A stretch of 64,000 nucleotides of DNA from Ascaphus truei. Its lineage: Eukaryota > Chordata > Amphibia > Anura > Ascaphidae. A program made the translations under genes and the position numbers. Below are positions 44,270 to 56,550 of this stretch, one piece after another. Within the stretch, counting starts at the first letter, position 1. Every line of letters starts with the position of its first letter. The notes beneath the pieces are model-generated. The model did no database searches and was not told the DNA's origin. It was given only the letters and a program-made list of their open reading frames with translations. The DNA lies in assembly GCA_036426205.1 (NCBI GenBank), contig CM071571.1, forward strand, positions 108,721,257 to 108,785,256. Direction: 5' to 3'.

Positions 44270-45058
44270 GTAACCATGCTGTAAAATGGCTGCAGTCATC
44301 TCTCCTGCTGACAGTAAGGCCTGGTAAGTTATGGGCATGCCAGCAGTAATTATGGAGGTTTGCCCTCACACCCTGGTGAGGTGCCCTATGTATGGATGGG
44401 AGTGGTCACAGGTTCTGACTCCCTGGTTGGTGATGTCAGAGTTGTGTCAGCCCCCAGAGGATACATAAGGCACAGCACTGATCAAAAGTTAGGAGTTGGG
44501 AGTACAGAGTTCAGAGATTGTTGCTAAGTAGTTGGAGGAGTTCAGAGTTGGTACACTACAGGACTACTGAGACTGTGACCAGGGACCTGGCGCAGAGTAG
44601 ATATCCCTACGGGGATAGGGAATCCCTACATTAGGAGGACTATACCTTTCAAAGGGAAGTACGGTGAACAATGGAGGGCTAATTACACCCATTGTGGAGG
44701 GCAGCTGGCCCACCGTACTAATAAAGATGACTCTGATAAAAGATACCCTCGTGTGTAAGTGTGGAGTGATTACACAGGGGGCTGCACCACAGAGGAGTTC
44801 CTCACCAGGACCATCCACAAGCGGACGCTGGGATCCTGATGAGGTGGAGGCGCTGCACTGGATCTAGGTAGGACTCAAGCACACTACCTCAGCTGCCTGT
44901 CTGGGTTGGCAAATCCCCAATACAACATCATGCGGAAGACTCAGGAGTCCTGTTGCCAACAGGTGCACCACCAGACATCACACTGTAATGGGGACTGGTT
45001 AGACCACAGGGGCCAATATGAGATTGGGTGGGTCAGGCCGGTTCAGAAAAACCGTTAC
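44270..45058. mobile_element. Solo LTR candidate (789 bp) with 5-bp duplication
   Basis: GTAACC...CGTTAC ends are inverted, and ATACT flanks both sides exactly (44265-44269, 45059-45063). If one base is taken from each duplication the ends become TG...CA. GATAAAAGATACC and CTGATGAGGTGGAGGCGC lie inside. Confidence 0.7.
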
Positions 45059-45063
45059 ATACT

Positions 45064-45463
45064 ATAGAAGGGGGTTTTCTATGTAGTTAACTCTTTAACC
45101 CCCTAAATACATATTGTAATATCAGAAGGGTGTTACAAATAAAAAGGCTATTTATTTTAACTTTGATTACGTCCTCTGTCTTCTTTTTCCATTACTTCCT
45201 GAATGCATTATTTTACCAATACAAGGTGAAAAGCTATCCATTCCAACTGCTGTTATCATGATTATGGGGTTATCATCCAGACCCTCGTCTTTGTCTGCAC
45301 AAATTGTAATATGCAAGGGCATTTATCGGGATATTACTGTACATCCATTGTTACAGAACTCATTTTATATAAGCTATAGGTTTGCTTACCATGCAATTCT
45401 TTAACCCATGCTTTACCTAAAAGGTTGTGTAAAACAGCAGGCATAAACTTACAGGGTTCCATG
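45064..45463. other. Intronic sequence
   Basis: AT-rich, nothing recognised. Confidence 0.4.
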
Positions 45464-45466
45464 TTA

Positions 45467-45762
45467 GACCGCGTCCATGCTCATGGCGTCACGCGTGCCT
45501 GTAGCTGCAGAGATTTTTGGCCATGGGGTAGACGGCGACCCGGAGGTGTGTCGATGGCGTGGCCGTGACGTCACAGAGCTGGTTCGCCCTCATTGGGTGG
45601 ACCGCTCACGTGACCCGGCCATTGCGCGACAAACAAATTTATTTGTCTTCTCATGGATCGCCGGCGCTTTTCATGGCGGTCGCGCACTCTATGGCCTGCC
45701 TCATAGAGGCACTCCATTTTGATCGTGCCACACGCTCCATCGTGCTCACCATGGGCGTGGCC
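45467..45762. mobile_element. Harbinger-type MITE, copy B (296 bp)
   Basis: Starts GACCGCGTCCATG and ends CATGGGCGTGGCC, inverted, with TTA on both sides (45464-45466, 45763-45765). GTTCGCCCTCATTGGG is the reverse of the core in copies A and C. Confidence 0.8.
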
Positions 45763-45803
45763 TTAGAATAAATAAAAAGCAGAAAAGGGACACACTGTGA
45801 GTG

Positions 45804-46922
45804 TGTCAGGAATCCGCTCCGCGGGTTACTGGTTACCTTACTTTCAGACCGGTGACCAACCACCCACCGCCACACCCGACCCCCACCCCCCCCACACCCA
45901 GGCCCAGCCCCTACAACCCCACACCCACCCACCCCACCCGCCCCAGTCTGAACACTCCTCCTGATGTTCTTGCGCAGGCCCTGGATTCACTCACCAAAGT
46001 TATACACACTCCCTCTGGTATCTACTGCAGCTGTTGCAGCCTATTATGCACCTAGACTGCATCCATTCATTGGAGCAATACTTCACACCCCCGCTGGGGA
46101 TTGGCCTGCTGGCCTTTAAGTATTGCCTTCCCATAATGCTCCTTTGCCGAGCATAGTCCTTACCGGATGTCACCCACTGTTCTGCCACAACTCTTGCTTG
46201 TCTCTTGTCTGAGCGGAGGTTTCCCTTGCGTCCTCAGCTTCCGTTCTCCTGTGCTAAGCAGTGGTTTCGTCCCTGCGTCCGTCAGCTTCCCTGTTCTCCT
46301 GTGCTGAAGCAGAGTTCGTCCCCGTCCGTCAGCTTCCTTTTCTCCTGTGCTGACAGAGGTTCGTCCTGCGTCCTTCAGCCTCCTGGATTCCTGCACTGAA
46401 GCGGAGGTGCGTCCTGCTCCTTCGTCTCCTGGATTCCCACTAAGGCGGAGTCTCCCTGTGATATCTACTGGTTCCTGGGGCCTACTCTTTCCCTAATCTA
46501 GAGAGGCCGTGTCTGGTTCCTCCGCTGCTAAAGAGGATTCCCAACCCGCTCAGCTGCTTGCGTTAGCGCTGGGTTTAACCGAGCAGCTATGGCGTGTTGT
46601 AAATCTGGTCTGTCTTCCACCTCCTGAGACCAGTACACTCGGCCATGGTCGCCGCCACGCCAGAGAACCCCCCCGTCGCTCATAAGCCGAAGCGGGGTTT
46701 CTCCTGACTCCTGTTGCCGAACATGCTTGACAATGTTATTCGACGTCTCCTATCCTGACCCTGGCTTGTACAACGACGATGCTGTCTTCTCCAATCCAGA
46801 CCTGCTAACGTACTACTAGAACTGCGCAATCCGGATCAGCCTGCGGAGTTTAGGTCGGTGCTTTTCAACCCTACCTCAGCCCTCGGTCCGACCCGAGTTT
46901 GTGGCGAGCACAAACCGGGACA
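45804..46922 (+). repeat. 5' LTR of the 45804 retrotransposon
   Basis: Starts TGTCAGGAATCCGC and ends CAAACCGGGACA. Contains about six tandem units of about 58 bp with the words GTGCTGAAGCRGAG and CGTCCTTCAGCTTCC (about 46195-46450). Compared with the 3' LTR it has many single-base losses. Confidence 0.85.
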
Positions 46923-49864
46923 GTATCTCGGCCCCCACCACTCGGACCGGACCGTCCTGTGGTGAGGTTGTAAGTTTCTGTCTGAACTCCTGTCCCGGCC
47001 CAGACCAGTCCCAGTACCTATGCGAAATACTACATACCCCAATGGGAGAATCCGTTTATGTTTGAAGGTTTAAACCCCTTTGCAAAAAAAATGCCGTAAA
47101 GATCTCTTTTTGAAGGCTTATCGCCTCAAGTACTTAAAACAGCTTGGGCCGCTATAGTTTCTCTTCCCGATTCCCCTGTCCTGGGATAGTGAATCCTGTG
47201 AAACTGGCCACCGCCTGTAATACACTCCATGCCCTGGCTTATCATTGGACATTTCACGTAGTACCAGAGGATCCTCCCTCATGTTTGCTCACGTACAAGA
47301 AATACTCTGCCTACTATTCCATAGCATTGGACATTGCATAAGAGAACAGGATTCCCCTCCTCGCCAGCCTGCGCGGACGCTTGCGGCCCCGCTCTGCTGC
47401 CAGTCCTGTGTCTAAACCTGGAGCATACCTTCCTCTCCAGGAGATGCAAAACTGTCCCCACTACATTGCTCTCCCAACGTAGTTACTACCACGTCCCCCT
47501 AGCCCTGATTGTTTGCCCGGTGTCCTGATCCAATGATATGTCTACTGTAACCCAACACAACAGGCCTGTGCGCTTTCCCCGTCTGAGAAGAATCCCTAAG
47601 TTCTTTTCCCAGGGTCATTTCTGTATTAACCCCTGTGGGGCAGTTCTCTGAGTTTTCCTTTTGGAATTCCCTTTCCTGCCAGCTAAGGTCCGCCCCTAGC
47701 ACCAAAGAGATCCCTAGTCTTCCCCAATTCAGAGAGAAGTCTGCTATGTTTTACTCTCAGGTATGGTCAATTAACCACCTGTTAAATTCTTGCTGCCTCC
47801 AAGTTAATGCCTTTGTTTTTAGCCTCAGAAGAATGAGTCCACAAGTCAACAGCAAGGGTTGCATTGAAGGAGTCCCCTAACCTTAGGATTCCTTAGAAAT
47901 TCTTTGCTATAAAGCCCCTGCTTCAGCTCAAGTTTCCGCAGTTTCACCTCCGGAGACTTCAGCTAAAGTTCTGGTTCCTGTAAAATGTATTCAGGATCAG
48001 GGTTTCCCTAAGCTTAGCCACAAGAGTCCTCCTCCCGGGTATTTCACTGAACAGTCTGTCGCCCGAGGAGCGTGTGATCCCTGCTTCAGTGCAAGTTCCC
48101 ACATTGTGGATCTGCAGTCATTTTGGTTTCCCAGACATTCCTTACCAAATACCTACTTCAGACGCAGTACAGTTAGGTTTAAACCCGTGTACTGTTCTGG
48201 GTGCTCCTCTTCACTAAGCTTAGATTAACCGCATACAGTAGTCTGTATGTCTCTCCTGGGGTTCATGTTGTGTTCCCAGGAGAGTTTGCTGACACACGGC
48301 TTTCTCTCAAAGTTACGCTTTTTTCATATACTACTAGTAAGAAGCCTGCACTATGGTTCCCCTCTCCCTGAATTGTGTCTTACTACTGGTCCGGAGACTC
48401 TGAGAGGTTGATTTTCCTTCAGATTCTGAATCTCTTCCTACAATGGTTAGCCTGACTGGGGCCCCCCCTGATTTCTTGTCCAGGCTAATCTTCAGGGTTC
48501 AGCATATCTGTAGTCACTCCCTTAGTACTGTCTGAGGTCACCATGCATATATTCAAGTCTTAGGGTTTAAATCTGAGCTATTTAGCTTGTCCTGCCTTTG
48601 CTGAGAACCAGTCCCTCAGTGCTGTGTCTAAAAATGCCCAGCAAACTGGGCTTACTCTGGGAGGAGAATTAAGTCTCCTGTCTTAAAGGGTATTTCTCAC
48701 ATGTCCAAGCCAATTCTGAACCCTTGTAATTGTTTCTAAGTCACTTATCAATACATCTGATTTTTTCTCTAATCAAACCCAGACACCCTTACTATCTGTT
48801 AGGAGTCCTGGGATCAGAGATTTTGCACTAGAAAACACACAATTCCTTTTTGTGTCAGGTTAGGCACCCCTTGTGGTTAGGGCCATTGCAGTTTCAGAGA
48901 AAACTCCTTGTACTCCTAAGGTGCCTGTCATTAAGAGTTTTCAAAAGTCATACTTGCTGCTTGTTGATTCTCAGGTCTCTGTAACTGAGGTACAGATTTC
49001 AGCTTCTGATGTTAGCTTCCCTCCCGCCACTACCTTGCTCTGCCTTTTTCCTCAAGTCCTGATAGGAAATTCCAGGTATTTCCTGATTCACTGACAATAC
49101 TATCTTCCAATGAAGATTTCCCAGTATTGGAAGCTCACTGTTGTTTTGCTTATCTGCTCTCGCTAAACCATGGGTTGGGGCCTCGTCGGATTTTTCAGTT
49201 TGCCCCTGTTATTTCCTCTCAGTTGGAAATACAACTGTACGTATACCAAGATTTCGGTCCCTATGCCTGGTTTTACTGCATGCCTTGTCACCTTCCATAC
49301 CAATACCGGGAAGCTTCCAACCAGCCTATACCCTACTAACCTTACCTGGGACCTCTAAGGAAAAATTCCTCGCAAATTCCAACACAGTGTCAGCCAAGAC
49401 TTTTCTGTTACAAGTCCCTCCTGGTATATCGATCAACTAGCAGGGCCGCTGATCCAGATTCCGATTCCTCTATTATGATGGGCTTTCAGTGGGGGGTCCT
49501 TCTTCCGTTTCTGCTCTGGACCCTCTGGTTCTCACAGCCCGGATTTCCAAGACATTTTGCGAGGCGAGCCATGTACCAAGGATGTTTCTGTTCTTCCATC
49601 TATCTCATATCCTGAACTGTACTCCCAAGAAACTGCTCGTTTACGATATCCTTTCCACCTAAGAATTAAGAACAACTCAAGTCCCCAAGACCCATGGATG
49701 ACCCTGTTTGGCCGCAGTTCTCACCGGGGGTGGGAGTACACTAAGGGTCCACGAGTCCCTGACCACATTCTTAACCCCAATCCTGACGGTTCAGCAACAA
49801 TTCCCAGTCCTCCAACTCTATGATGTTCATGTTCGCCGGGAGGTCTCACGTGAAGGGGGGATAC
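46923..49864 (+). mobile_element. Internal region of the non-coding LTR element
   Basis: No frame above 100 codons and no known domain. C/T-rich. It ends in CACGTGAAGGGGGGATAC, which supplies the polypurine tract. No convincing tRNA primer site follows the 5' LTR. Confidence 0.6.
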
Positions 49865-50917
49865 TGTCAGAATCCTCCGCGGGGTTACTGGTTACCTTAC
49901 CTGCAGACCGGTGCAGTTTCTGAAACAGCTCTCCTGATGTTTGCTGCACCGGATTCACTCACCAAAGTTATACACACTCCCTGGTATCTACTGCAGCTGT
50001 GCCATATTATGCAACCTAGACTTGCATTCATTCATTGGAGCAATACTTCAACCTCACCCCCGCTGGGATTGGCCTGCTGGCCTTTAAGTATTGCCTTCCC
50101 AAATGCCCCTTGCCGAGCATAGTCCTTACCATGTCACACACTGTTCTGCCACAGCTCTGCTTGTTCTCTTGTGCTGAAGCGGAGGTTTCCCTTGCGTCCT
50201 TCAGCTTCCTGTTCTCCTGTGCTGAAGCAGTGGTTTCGTCCCTGCGTCCTTCAGCTTCCTGTTCTCTCCTGTGCTGAAGCAGAGTTTCGTCCGCTGCTCC
50301 GTCATCTTCCTGTTCTCCTGTGCTGAAGCCAGAGGTTCGTCCCTGCGTCCTTCAGCCTCCTGGATTCCGCACGTGAAGCGGAGTTTTCGCTCCTGCGTCC
50401 TTCAGTCTCCTGGATTCCTACACTGAAGCGGAGGTCTCCCTGTGTATCTACAGCTTCCTGGTTTCCTGGGCCTACTCTTTCCCTAATCTAGAAGGCCGTG
50501 TCCTGGTTCCTCGCTGGCTACAGAGGATTCCCTAACCGCCTCAGGCACTCTTGCGTTAGCGCTGGTTTTACCGAGCAGCTAGGCGGTGTGTAAATCTGGT
50601 CTGTCTTCCACCCTCCGAGACCAGTACCAGGGCCATGGTCGCCGCACGCGCAGAGAACCCCCCCGCGCTCAATAGCCGAACGCGGGTTCTCCTGACTCCC
50701 TGTTGCCGAACTCTTGCTTGGACAATGTTTATTCTGACTCTCCCTATCCTGACCCTGGCTTGTACAACGACGATGCTGTCTTCTCCAATCCAACCCTGCT
50801 ACGTACGACTATGAACTGCGCAATCCGTACTCAGCTGCGAGGTTTAGGTCGGTGCTTTTACAACCCTACCTCAGCCACGCGGTCCGACCCGAGTTTGTGG
50901 CGAGCACAACCGTGACA
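49865..50917 (+). repeat. 3' LTR of the 45804 retrotransposon
   Basis: Starts TGTCAGAATCCTCCGCGGGG and ends CACAACCGTGACA. Same tandem 58-bp-type units at about 50160-50450. Confidence 0.85.
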
Positions 50918-51060
50918 GAGTGCTCATTTACATGTAATTATGCAGAACTCCTGGCTGCTGTGGAACCATTGTATACTGAGAGATTATGGGGAAAGGTGCA
51001 GGTTTGTGGACTTGTCTGAGAAATGAATGTGCTCATAAATGGTATTTATACTTGCTATAT
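50918..51060. mobile_element. Right part of retrozyme-like repeat split by the LTR element
   Basis: GTGCTCATTTACATGTAATT continues GGGACACACTGTGA at 45786-45800 across the LTR element, restoring the family word order seen at 3740 and 4145. Confidence 0.65.
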
Positions 51061-52009
51061 AAGATATCAAAATTGTTCTCTTTTATTATTATTAATAATA
51101 ATAAAAAATAAAAAAATTACTGTAGTTTGTATTTTACAGCCACCCTTAATTTCTGAGATTATAATCCCTGTTGGCAAATGTGACCATAGAACCAAAAGAC
51201 GTAAAATGTGTACAGAATATATGATGGTGTTGTGCTGTGGTTCTAAAACTGAGGTCCCTTAGTGCTGATCCCCAAAGTGTTTCAAAATTCACTGCTATTC
51301 TGCAGTCTGTGCATTTTTTTTTATCTCTAATATTTAGATACCCTTCCAGTATTTTTTTTTTATATATTATAAATACATTTAGCCCTATACATCAATATAT
51401 TTAAAATATACATGTAAATATTAGTATGGTTGCCCTCGAAGTCGAGCATTGAAGTGGTCTGCTTTCGGAAATGTCTGAAAACATCTGCTTTAGTGCTTTT
51501 TTTATATAGTATATGGCACAAATTTGACAATTGCAGTAAGGCCCAGATGCACTTACTGTAGCTCTGTTAGGCTATTTAACTTAAAACGCTAACCTAAATT
51601 AACGCTTGGTTAATACAGTAGTAACGCCTACCCACTAAGGTGAATAACCCAATGTGAACCCATTGTAAATAACGTATGGTTACATTTTTCTCGCTAATGA
51701 TATACAGAAGAGTTGTTTCCCTAGCATTTCATTTCCACTAAATTATTATTATTAAATTCTGTTCAGATACGCAGGGAATTAATTTAACCTTACGTTAAGC
51801 CTATGTTAATGAGTTGAGCAATGGCCATTGTTTTTGTATATAATAACCTTGGGGATATGCATTTAACTCGGGGAAAATAATGTCCTCTACAAATGTAGGT
51901 AACTTGATGTTATATGCCCTGATTTAACAGAGCTTGGTGTATCTGTCTCTGAGTGTAATACAATTCTCTGTAACAAGCTACATTGGGTTTAGTATTATTA
52001 TTGTTTCTT
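51061..52009. other. Intronic sequence
   Basis: AT-rich with TTA/ATT runs. No gene. Confidence 0.4.
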
Positions 52010-52163
52010 TGTAAAACACTAACATATTTTGCAGCGCTGTAGAATGGGGGTACAGAGTTATGTAAATTACATAAACAGAATGACATGACAAATAAGGACA
52101 AACAAGCGCAAACAGATCCAAACGGTAATGAGGATCCTACTCATGAGCGCTTACAATCTAGAG

Positions 52164-53183
52164 CAGAGGTTCCCAACTCCAGCCGTCAAGGACCACTACT
52201 AGTGCATTATTTTCAGGCTATCCTATCATGAGCAAACGGGGTGTGAGTGTGAAGAGCACACAAATAGATCCCCACTAGGGCGCACCACAGACCAGAGTAG
52301 TATTAAATCATGGTCCTAGAGTGCGCAGACGTACAACATATAAAAGTTTATTAGAACATAATAGACTAAATAACTACATACATAACTTTAAAACCATGAA
52401 GCTCCTAGTGCCTCTCTAGTGCTAGCTATAGCTAGCTCAAAAGATGTATGTCAAATGAGGAAAGTGATATAACTGTAACTCATTCAGCTTCGCCCTTCTC
52501 AAAGAGAGATATCCTCTCATGAGCACAGGTGGCACAATTATTTTGACTGAACCACCTGTGCTCAAGCAGGAGTGTAAGAGACGTGTTCAGATGTAGGCAA
52601 TGGAGACCATTTAAAGTGAAACGAAAATTAGGCTTTATTGCGCCTGTCCCTTTAACACAGCAAAAAGAAAACCTACACCACTTTGGAGAATATCTACACA
52701 TGTTGTCCAGCCCTCTCTAACTGGGTGGTTAGCTAAGCTAATAATCAGCCCCAAATATATATTCGTTTATACAGATATACAACAGTCCCATAAGAAAGTC
52801 TTATCTGTTTCTTGTAGCTGTAGAGGAAGGCTTCTCTGCTCTCCTGGGTCAGCACTGTTGTGTGCTAAGGCAATGTCTGTCCAGGTTTAGAGGTCTGGCC
52901 CTTTGTCTTGCTGTCAGCCTGCATTCTCTTTGCAGCTCAAGACATCTGTCCTTCCTTGGTTCAGCCCCCAATTGTGAGACTCAGGAAATCCCCCTCCTGT
53001 GTCTCAGAACAGGCTTTTTCTGACAGAGTTCTGATTAGGCAGGTGGGGTTGGTTGTTTGCAGGTGTGCAATTAACCAGCACACTGCTCGATTAGAGACAC
53101 ATTTCTTAACAGGGGAAAGTCCCTGTTACAAGGGGTATACTTAATACCTGCACTGTTAGTAGTCCTTAAGGACTGGAGTTAGG
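52164..53183. mobile_element. hAT-type element 1, itself interrupted
   Basis: Left end CAGAGGTTCCCAACTCCAG with GTCAAGGACCACTA; right end TAGTAGTCCTTAAGGACTGG then AGTTAGG, inverted but with the last bases altered. Flanked by ATCTAGAG at 52156-52163 and 53184-53191. Inner words GAGCACAGGTGG/CCACCTGTGCTC match the 19024 MITE family. Confidence 0.65.
52592..53130 (-). mobile_element. LTR-like insertion inside hAT element 1
   Basis: The right end TCCCTGTTACA is the reverse of the TGTAACAGGG start of the LTR at 5614, and CTTTATTGCGCCTGTCCC is its reversed polyadenylation side. The left end TGTAGGC is at 52592. No target duplication found. Confidence 0.5.
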
Positions 53184-53191
53184 ATCTAGAG

Positions 53192-54147
53192 CAGGCCTGC
53201 ACAACATACGGCCCGCGGGCTGCATGCGGCCCGCCCGGCCTCTCTGTGCGGTCCGCGATGAGATTTAAAAAAAAAAAAAATTGCGGCGATTCCCCGCGGT
53301 CCCGGGGGTGATGTGAGGTGCATTGAGGTGAGGTGCAGGGGAGGTGAGGTGCAGGGGAGGTGAGGTGTAGGAAGGGTGATGTGAGGTGCAGGAAGGGTGA
53401 TGTGAGGTGCAGGGGTGATGGAGTGCAGGGGGGTGTGATGGGAGGTGCAGGGGGTGTCTATTGAGTCAAGGGGGGAGAGTGATGTGAGGTGCGGGGGGAG
53501 AGTTATGTTAGGTGCAGGGGGAGAGTGATGTGAGTTGCAGGGGGGAGAGTGATGTGAGGTGCAGGGAGGGAGAGTGATGTGAGGTGTAGGGGGGAGAGTG
53601 GTGTGTGGTGCAGGGGAAGATGATGTGAGGTGCAGGGGGAGAGTGATGTGAAGTGCAGGGGGGAGAGATGTGAGGTGCAGGGGGGGAGAGTGATTGTGAG
53701 GTGCAGGGGGAGAATAGTGATGTGAGGTGCAGGGGGGGAGAGTGAAGTGAGGTGCAGAGGGGGAGAATGATGTGAGGTGCAGGGGGGGGAGATGGTGTGA
53801 GGTGCAGGGGGAGAGTGGTGTAGGTGCAGGGGGGGGGAGAACGATGTGAGGTGCAGGGGGGGAAAAGGATGTGAGGTGCAGGGGGGTGGGATGTGTGTGG
53901 TGTGCAGGGGGGTATTGTGTGTTTGTGGAGAGGGAGTATTATGTGTGGGTGAGGGGGAGAGATGGGGGTATGAGAGATAGATGGGGAGTATCGCAAAGGT
54001 TGATAGTGAGGGGTTCTGGGGGAGATATGAGGATGATGATGAGAGGTGCTGGAGGAGAGATGATGATGATGATTTTACCCGTGCGGCCCAATTTTTTTTT
54101 CCTTGGAGCATTTCGGCCCTTCTCGCTTTACGTGTTGTGCAGGCCTG
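53192..54147. mobile_element. hAT-type element 2 (956 bp) with internal minisatellite
   Basis: Ends CAGGCCTGCACAACATACGG and CGTGTTGTGCAGGCCTG are inverted. The 8-bp duplication ATCTAGAG is exact (53184-53191, 54148-54155). GCGGCCC words lie near both ends. The interior is a tandem repeat. Confidence 0.9.
53300..54062. repeat. GGTGCAGGGGGAGAGTGATGTGA minisatellite, about 23-bp unit
   Basis: Dozens of degenerate units. They keep one minus-strand frame open for 353 codons with Ser/Pro/His-rich composition, which is an artefact of the repeat. Confidence 0.9.
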
Positions 54148-54923
54148 ATCTAGAGGGTATAAAGGCCAATGTTGAAACAATAGGGAAGGTGGGTGCTTAT
54201 TGTGGGACAGAGTATGCCTCAGGATGGAGTGTGGTCCAGCCGCACAGCTGATCCCAGTAAAGTTTGGGGATGTGGATGGTAGGGGGTGTTTGATAACGTG
54301 CAGTTTTGTCCAGCTGCACAGCTGATCCCAATACTGTTGGAGGGAGGGGATAGATGTTAGGGGTGTGCCTGTTAGGCTTCCTTGAGTTTTTAAATGACTG
54401 ATAGCTGGGGGAGAGGCTGATGGTGTGAGAGAGGGTGCAGCATGGGAGAAGTCTTGTAGACAGGAGTGCGAGGAGGTATTTAGCCAGGAGGATAGACGGA
54501 TGTCATGGGCAGAACATAAGGGGGCATTTAGGGTTATATTTGGGGATGAGGATTGAGATGTCAAGGGGGCAGCATCGCTGAGAGCTTTGTATATGAGAGC
54601 TAGGATTTTTTATTTGATTCTAGAGGATATGGGAAACCAGTGTTAGGGAGTTATGCATAGTGGCATAGCACAAGTAGAGCAGTGAGTGAGGGAGGAGTCT
54701 GGCCACAGCATTTTGGACGGATTGGAGTTGGGACAAACGGTCAAGAGGAATGCCATCTAGGAAATGGTTGCAGTAGTTAAGGTGGGATAAGATAAATTAG
54801 AAGAACCCAGAGGGGATGTTTTCTAACTGCCACTTGTCTTAGCCCTGTAATAAGCTTTCATCAGAACAAGTAATTTCTTACCTTAACATTACTCTAAAGC
54901 AAGACGATCTTCAGATTTAAAAA

Positions 54924-56550
54924 ATGCCAAGCAATAAACGTTTCATGACCTATCGCAATGTTATCAAAGCGAAGTCGTTACATGCTCCCTCTCCCCCAGT
55001 CATAAAATCTCCTGCTCTTAGCTCAGCTACTGAGCCAGATCAATCAGAGGACTCCACTTCTTGCGCTCCTGGATCACTTAAGGAGTGGTTAAACAACCTC
55101 AAGACTACACGAGCTGAAAATATTGTGACTGATCTCGAAAGTTAAAAGTAAAAAGAGTAAAAAAAGGACAATATAGCAAGAGGGCTTAACAACTACCTGC
55201 AAGGGCTTTTTCGGTCACATAAGTTCATTTGAAAGCTTAGGGACCAGCAGTAAGATTTGGAAAACGTGCCAAGAATATAGGCCTTACAGATCTTGAACCC
55301 TATATAAAGGACTTATTTCAGAATTTGGTACCAGAAGCCATGAATTATTCAGTGGTTACACAGCCCACAAAAGCTTGTGGCCACCTGCTGCTCCAAATAA
55401 TTTTCAAGTAATTTGTATAACTACACTTTATTATTAGGACAGCATGTTCTTGTATTACTGTGAGTGGTTCAAACTATACGTCCCTTCAATTGTATTTTAT
55501 TTCTCTCTCTCTTCTCTTAAGCCTTATGTTTTTGCACATAGCGCGTCTTTCTGTCTTGGTTCTAAAAAGTTCAGTAATGTCGTCCATGTCTCTGTCACTA
55601 TGTTTGCCCATTAACTCAGTGGTTCAGGTAGTGGTGGGTAACTGATGGGTTAGCAGTTTGTTATCCCTTTTGATCCCTATATGTTAGAACAGGGGTGAGC
55701 GAGATGGGGTGTGTGTGTGTGTGTGTGTGCGCGCTCGCGCCAGGCGTCCATTTCAGTTTTGCTTTCATAAGTCATCTTAGAATTCAATTATTATTTTTCA
55801 TTGTGGCTTCCTTAAGGATAATTACACAGACTGTTAAGGGGCTGTATTCTTCTGACTAGCGTAAAATTGTTCTTACAGACTTCAAAAGAATAAGAGCTGA
55901 CATTATTATGATCCAAGAAACACACTTACACAAAATTACATCTTCTAAGTTTAGCCATCACTTTTATCCTCAATCATATTTATTATTAGCCTGACTTTCC
56001 AAGAGAGGTGTGGGCATCCTTATAGCTAAGCAGGTCACCATCCATTTAGTTCCCTAGTAGACCTTATCAAAGATACTATATATGGTAAATATTATTCATT
56101 TTATTCCGTTTATGCTCCCCATGAATATTTAGATAACTTCCTTTTATATGTATCTCTTGACAAACTCTTGCCCAAGGAGACATGATAATTGGACGCAATT
56201 TAAATTTGGCTATGAATTCTCAAATAGATTGTAGTCTAGATTTTATGCAGTTTTAGGTGCAATGGAATCACGCTGAAGCGTTATGTAGAGAGAAAGGCCT
56301 TACTGGACATTTGACGGATTTCAATCCATTTTCTACTCTCATCCTAAAAAGTCTAAGGCTAATAGGGATTATATATATTTTTTATCGATAACAGTGTTGT
56401 GTTGAGTACAGAGAGAGGCCAAATAACTTGGTCAAATCATGCCCTTATGATATTGAATATTGGCTTTCAAACGGCAATTTGGGGCATCTGAACGAGTCCT
56501 CGTTGGGAAATTATTTTTATTTATTTATTAAAAAAATTTTAACATAAGAT
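54924..56550 (+). pseudogene. L1/Tx1-type LINE relic (ORF1 start and endonuclease)
   Basis: MPSNKRFMTYRNVIKAK at 54924 opens a 73-codon frame like an L1-type ORF1 N-terminus. Further along come IRADIIMIQETHLH (55890), RGVGILIAKQV (56010) and FYSHPKKSKANRDYIYFLS (56325-56395), the order of an AP-type endonuclease (QETH, RGVAIL, YSH...DY). Many stops and frameshifts. RT not found. Confidence 0.65.
55706..55740. repeat. (GT)n then GC-rich short repeat
   Basis: GTGTGTGT run followed by GCGCGCTCGCGC. Confidence 0.9.

Larger units (their letters stand above)
45804..50917 (+). mobile_element. Complete LTR retrotransposon, non-coding internal region
   Basis: Two long LTRs (45804-46922 and 49865-50917) of the same sequence flank 2.9 kb. 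The 5-bp duplication GAGTG is exact (45799-45803, 50918-50922). A purine tract GAAGGGGGGATAC precedes the 3' LTR, as in Ty3/Gypsy-type elements. The internal region has only short frames with no gag, RT or integrase motif. It is therefore a LARD-like element needing another element's proteins. It landed in a retrozyme-like repeat (45775-45803 plus 50923-51060). Confidence 0.85.
52010..54812 (-). mobile_element. L2-type LINE 3' part with two hAT elements inserted
   Basis: 52010-52163 is the L2-like 3' end and 54156-54812 is the C-terminal coding part. On minus from 54790 the frame reads LNYCNHFLDGIPLDRLSQLQ, the L2 block after the RT. The two parts join at ATCTAGAG. Between them lie hAT elements at 52164-53183 and 53192-54147. 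Confidence 0.7.

Noticed and set aside
46923..49864. Gag-pol in the LTR element
   Set aside because: Only short frames; none has RT, protease or integrase motifs.
53503..54564. 353-codon open frame on the minus strand, Ser/Pro/His-rich
   Set aside because: It runs through a 23-bp-unit minisatellite inside a hAT element and into L2 sequence; open only because the repeat lacks stops.
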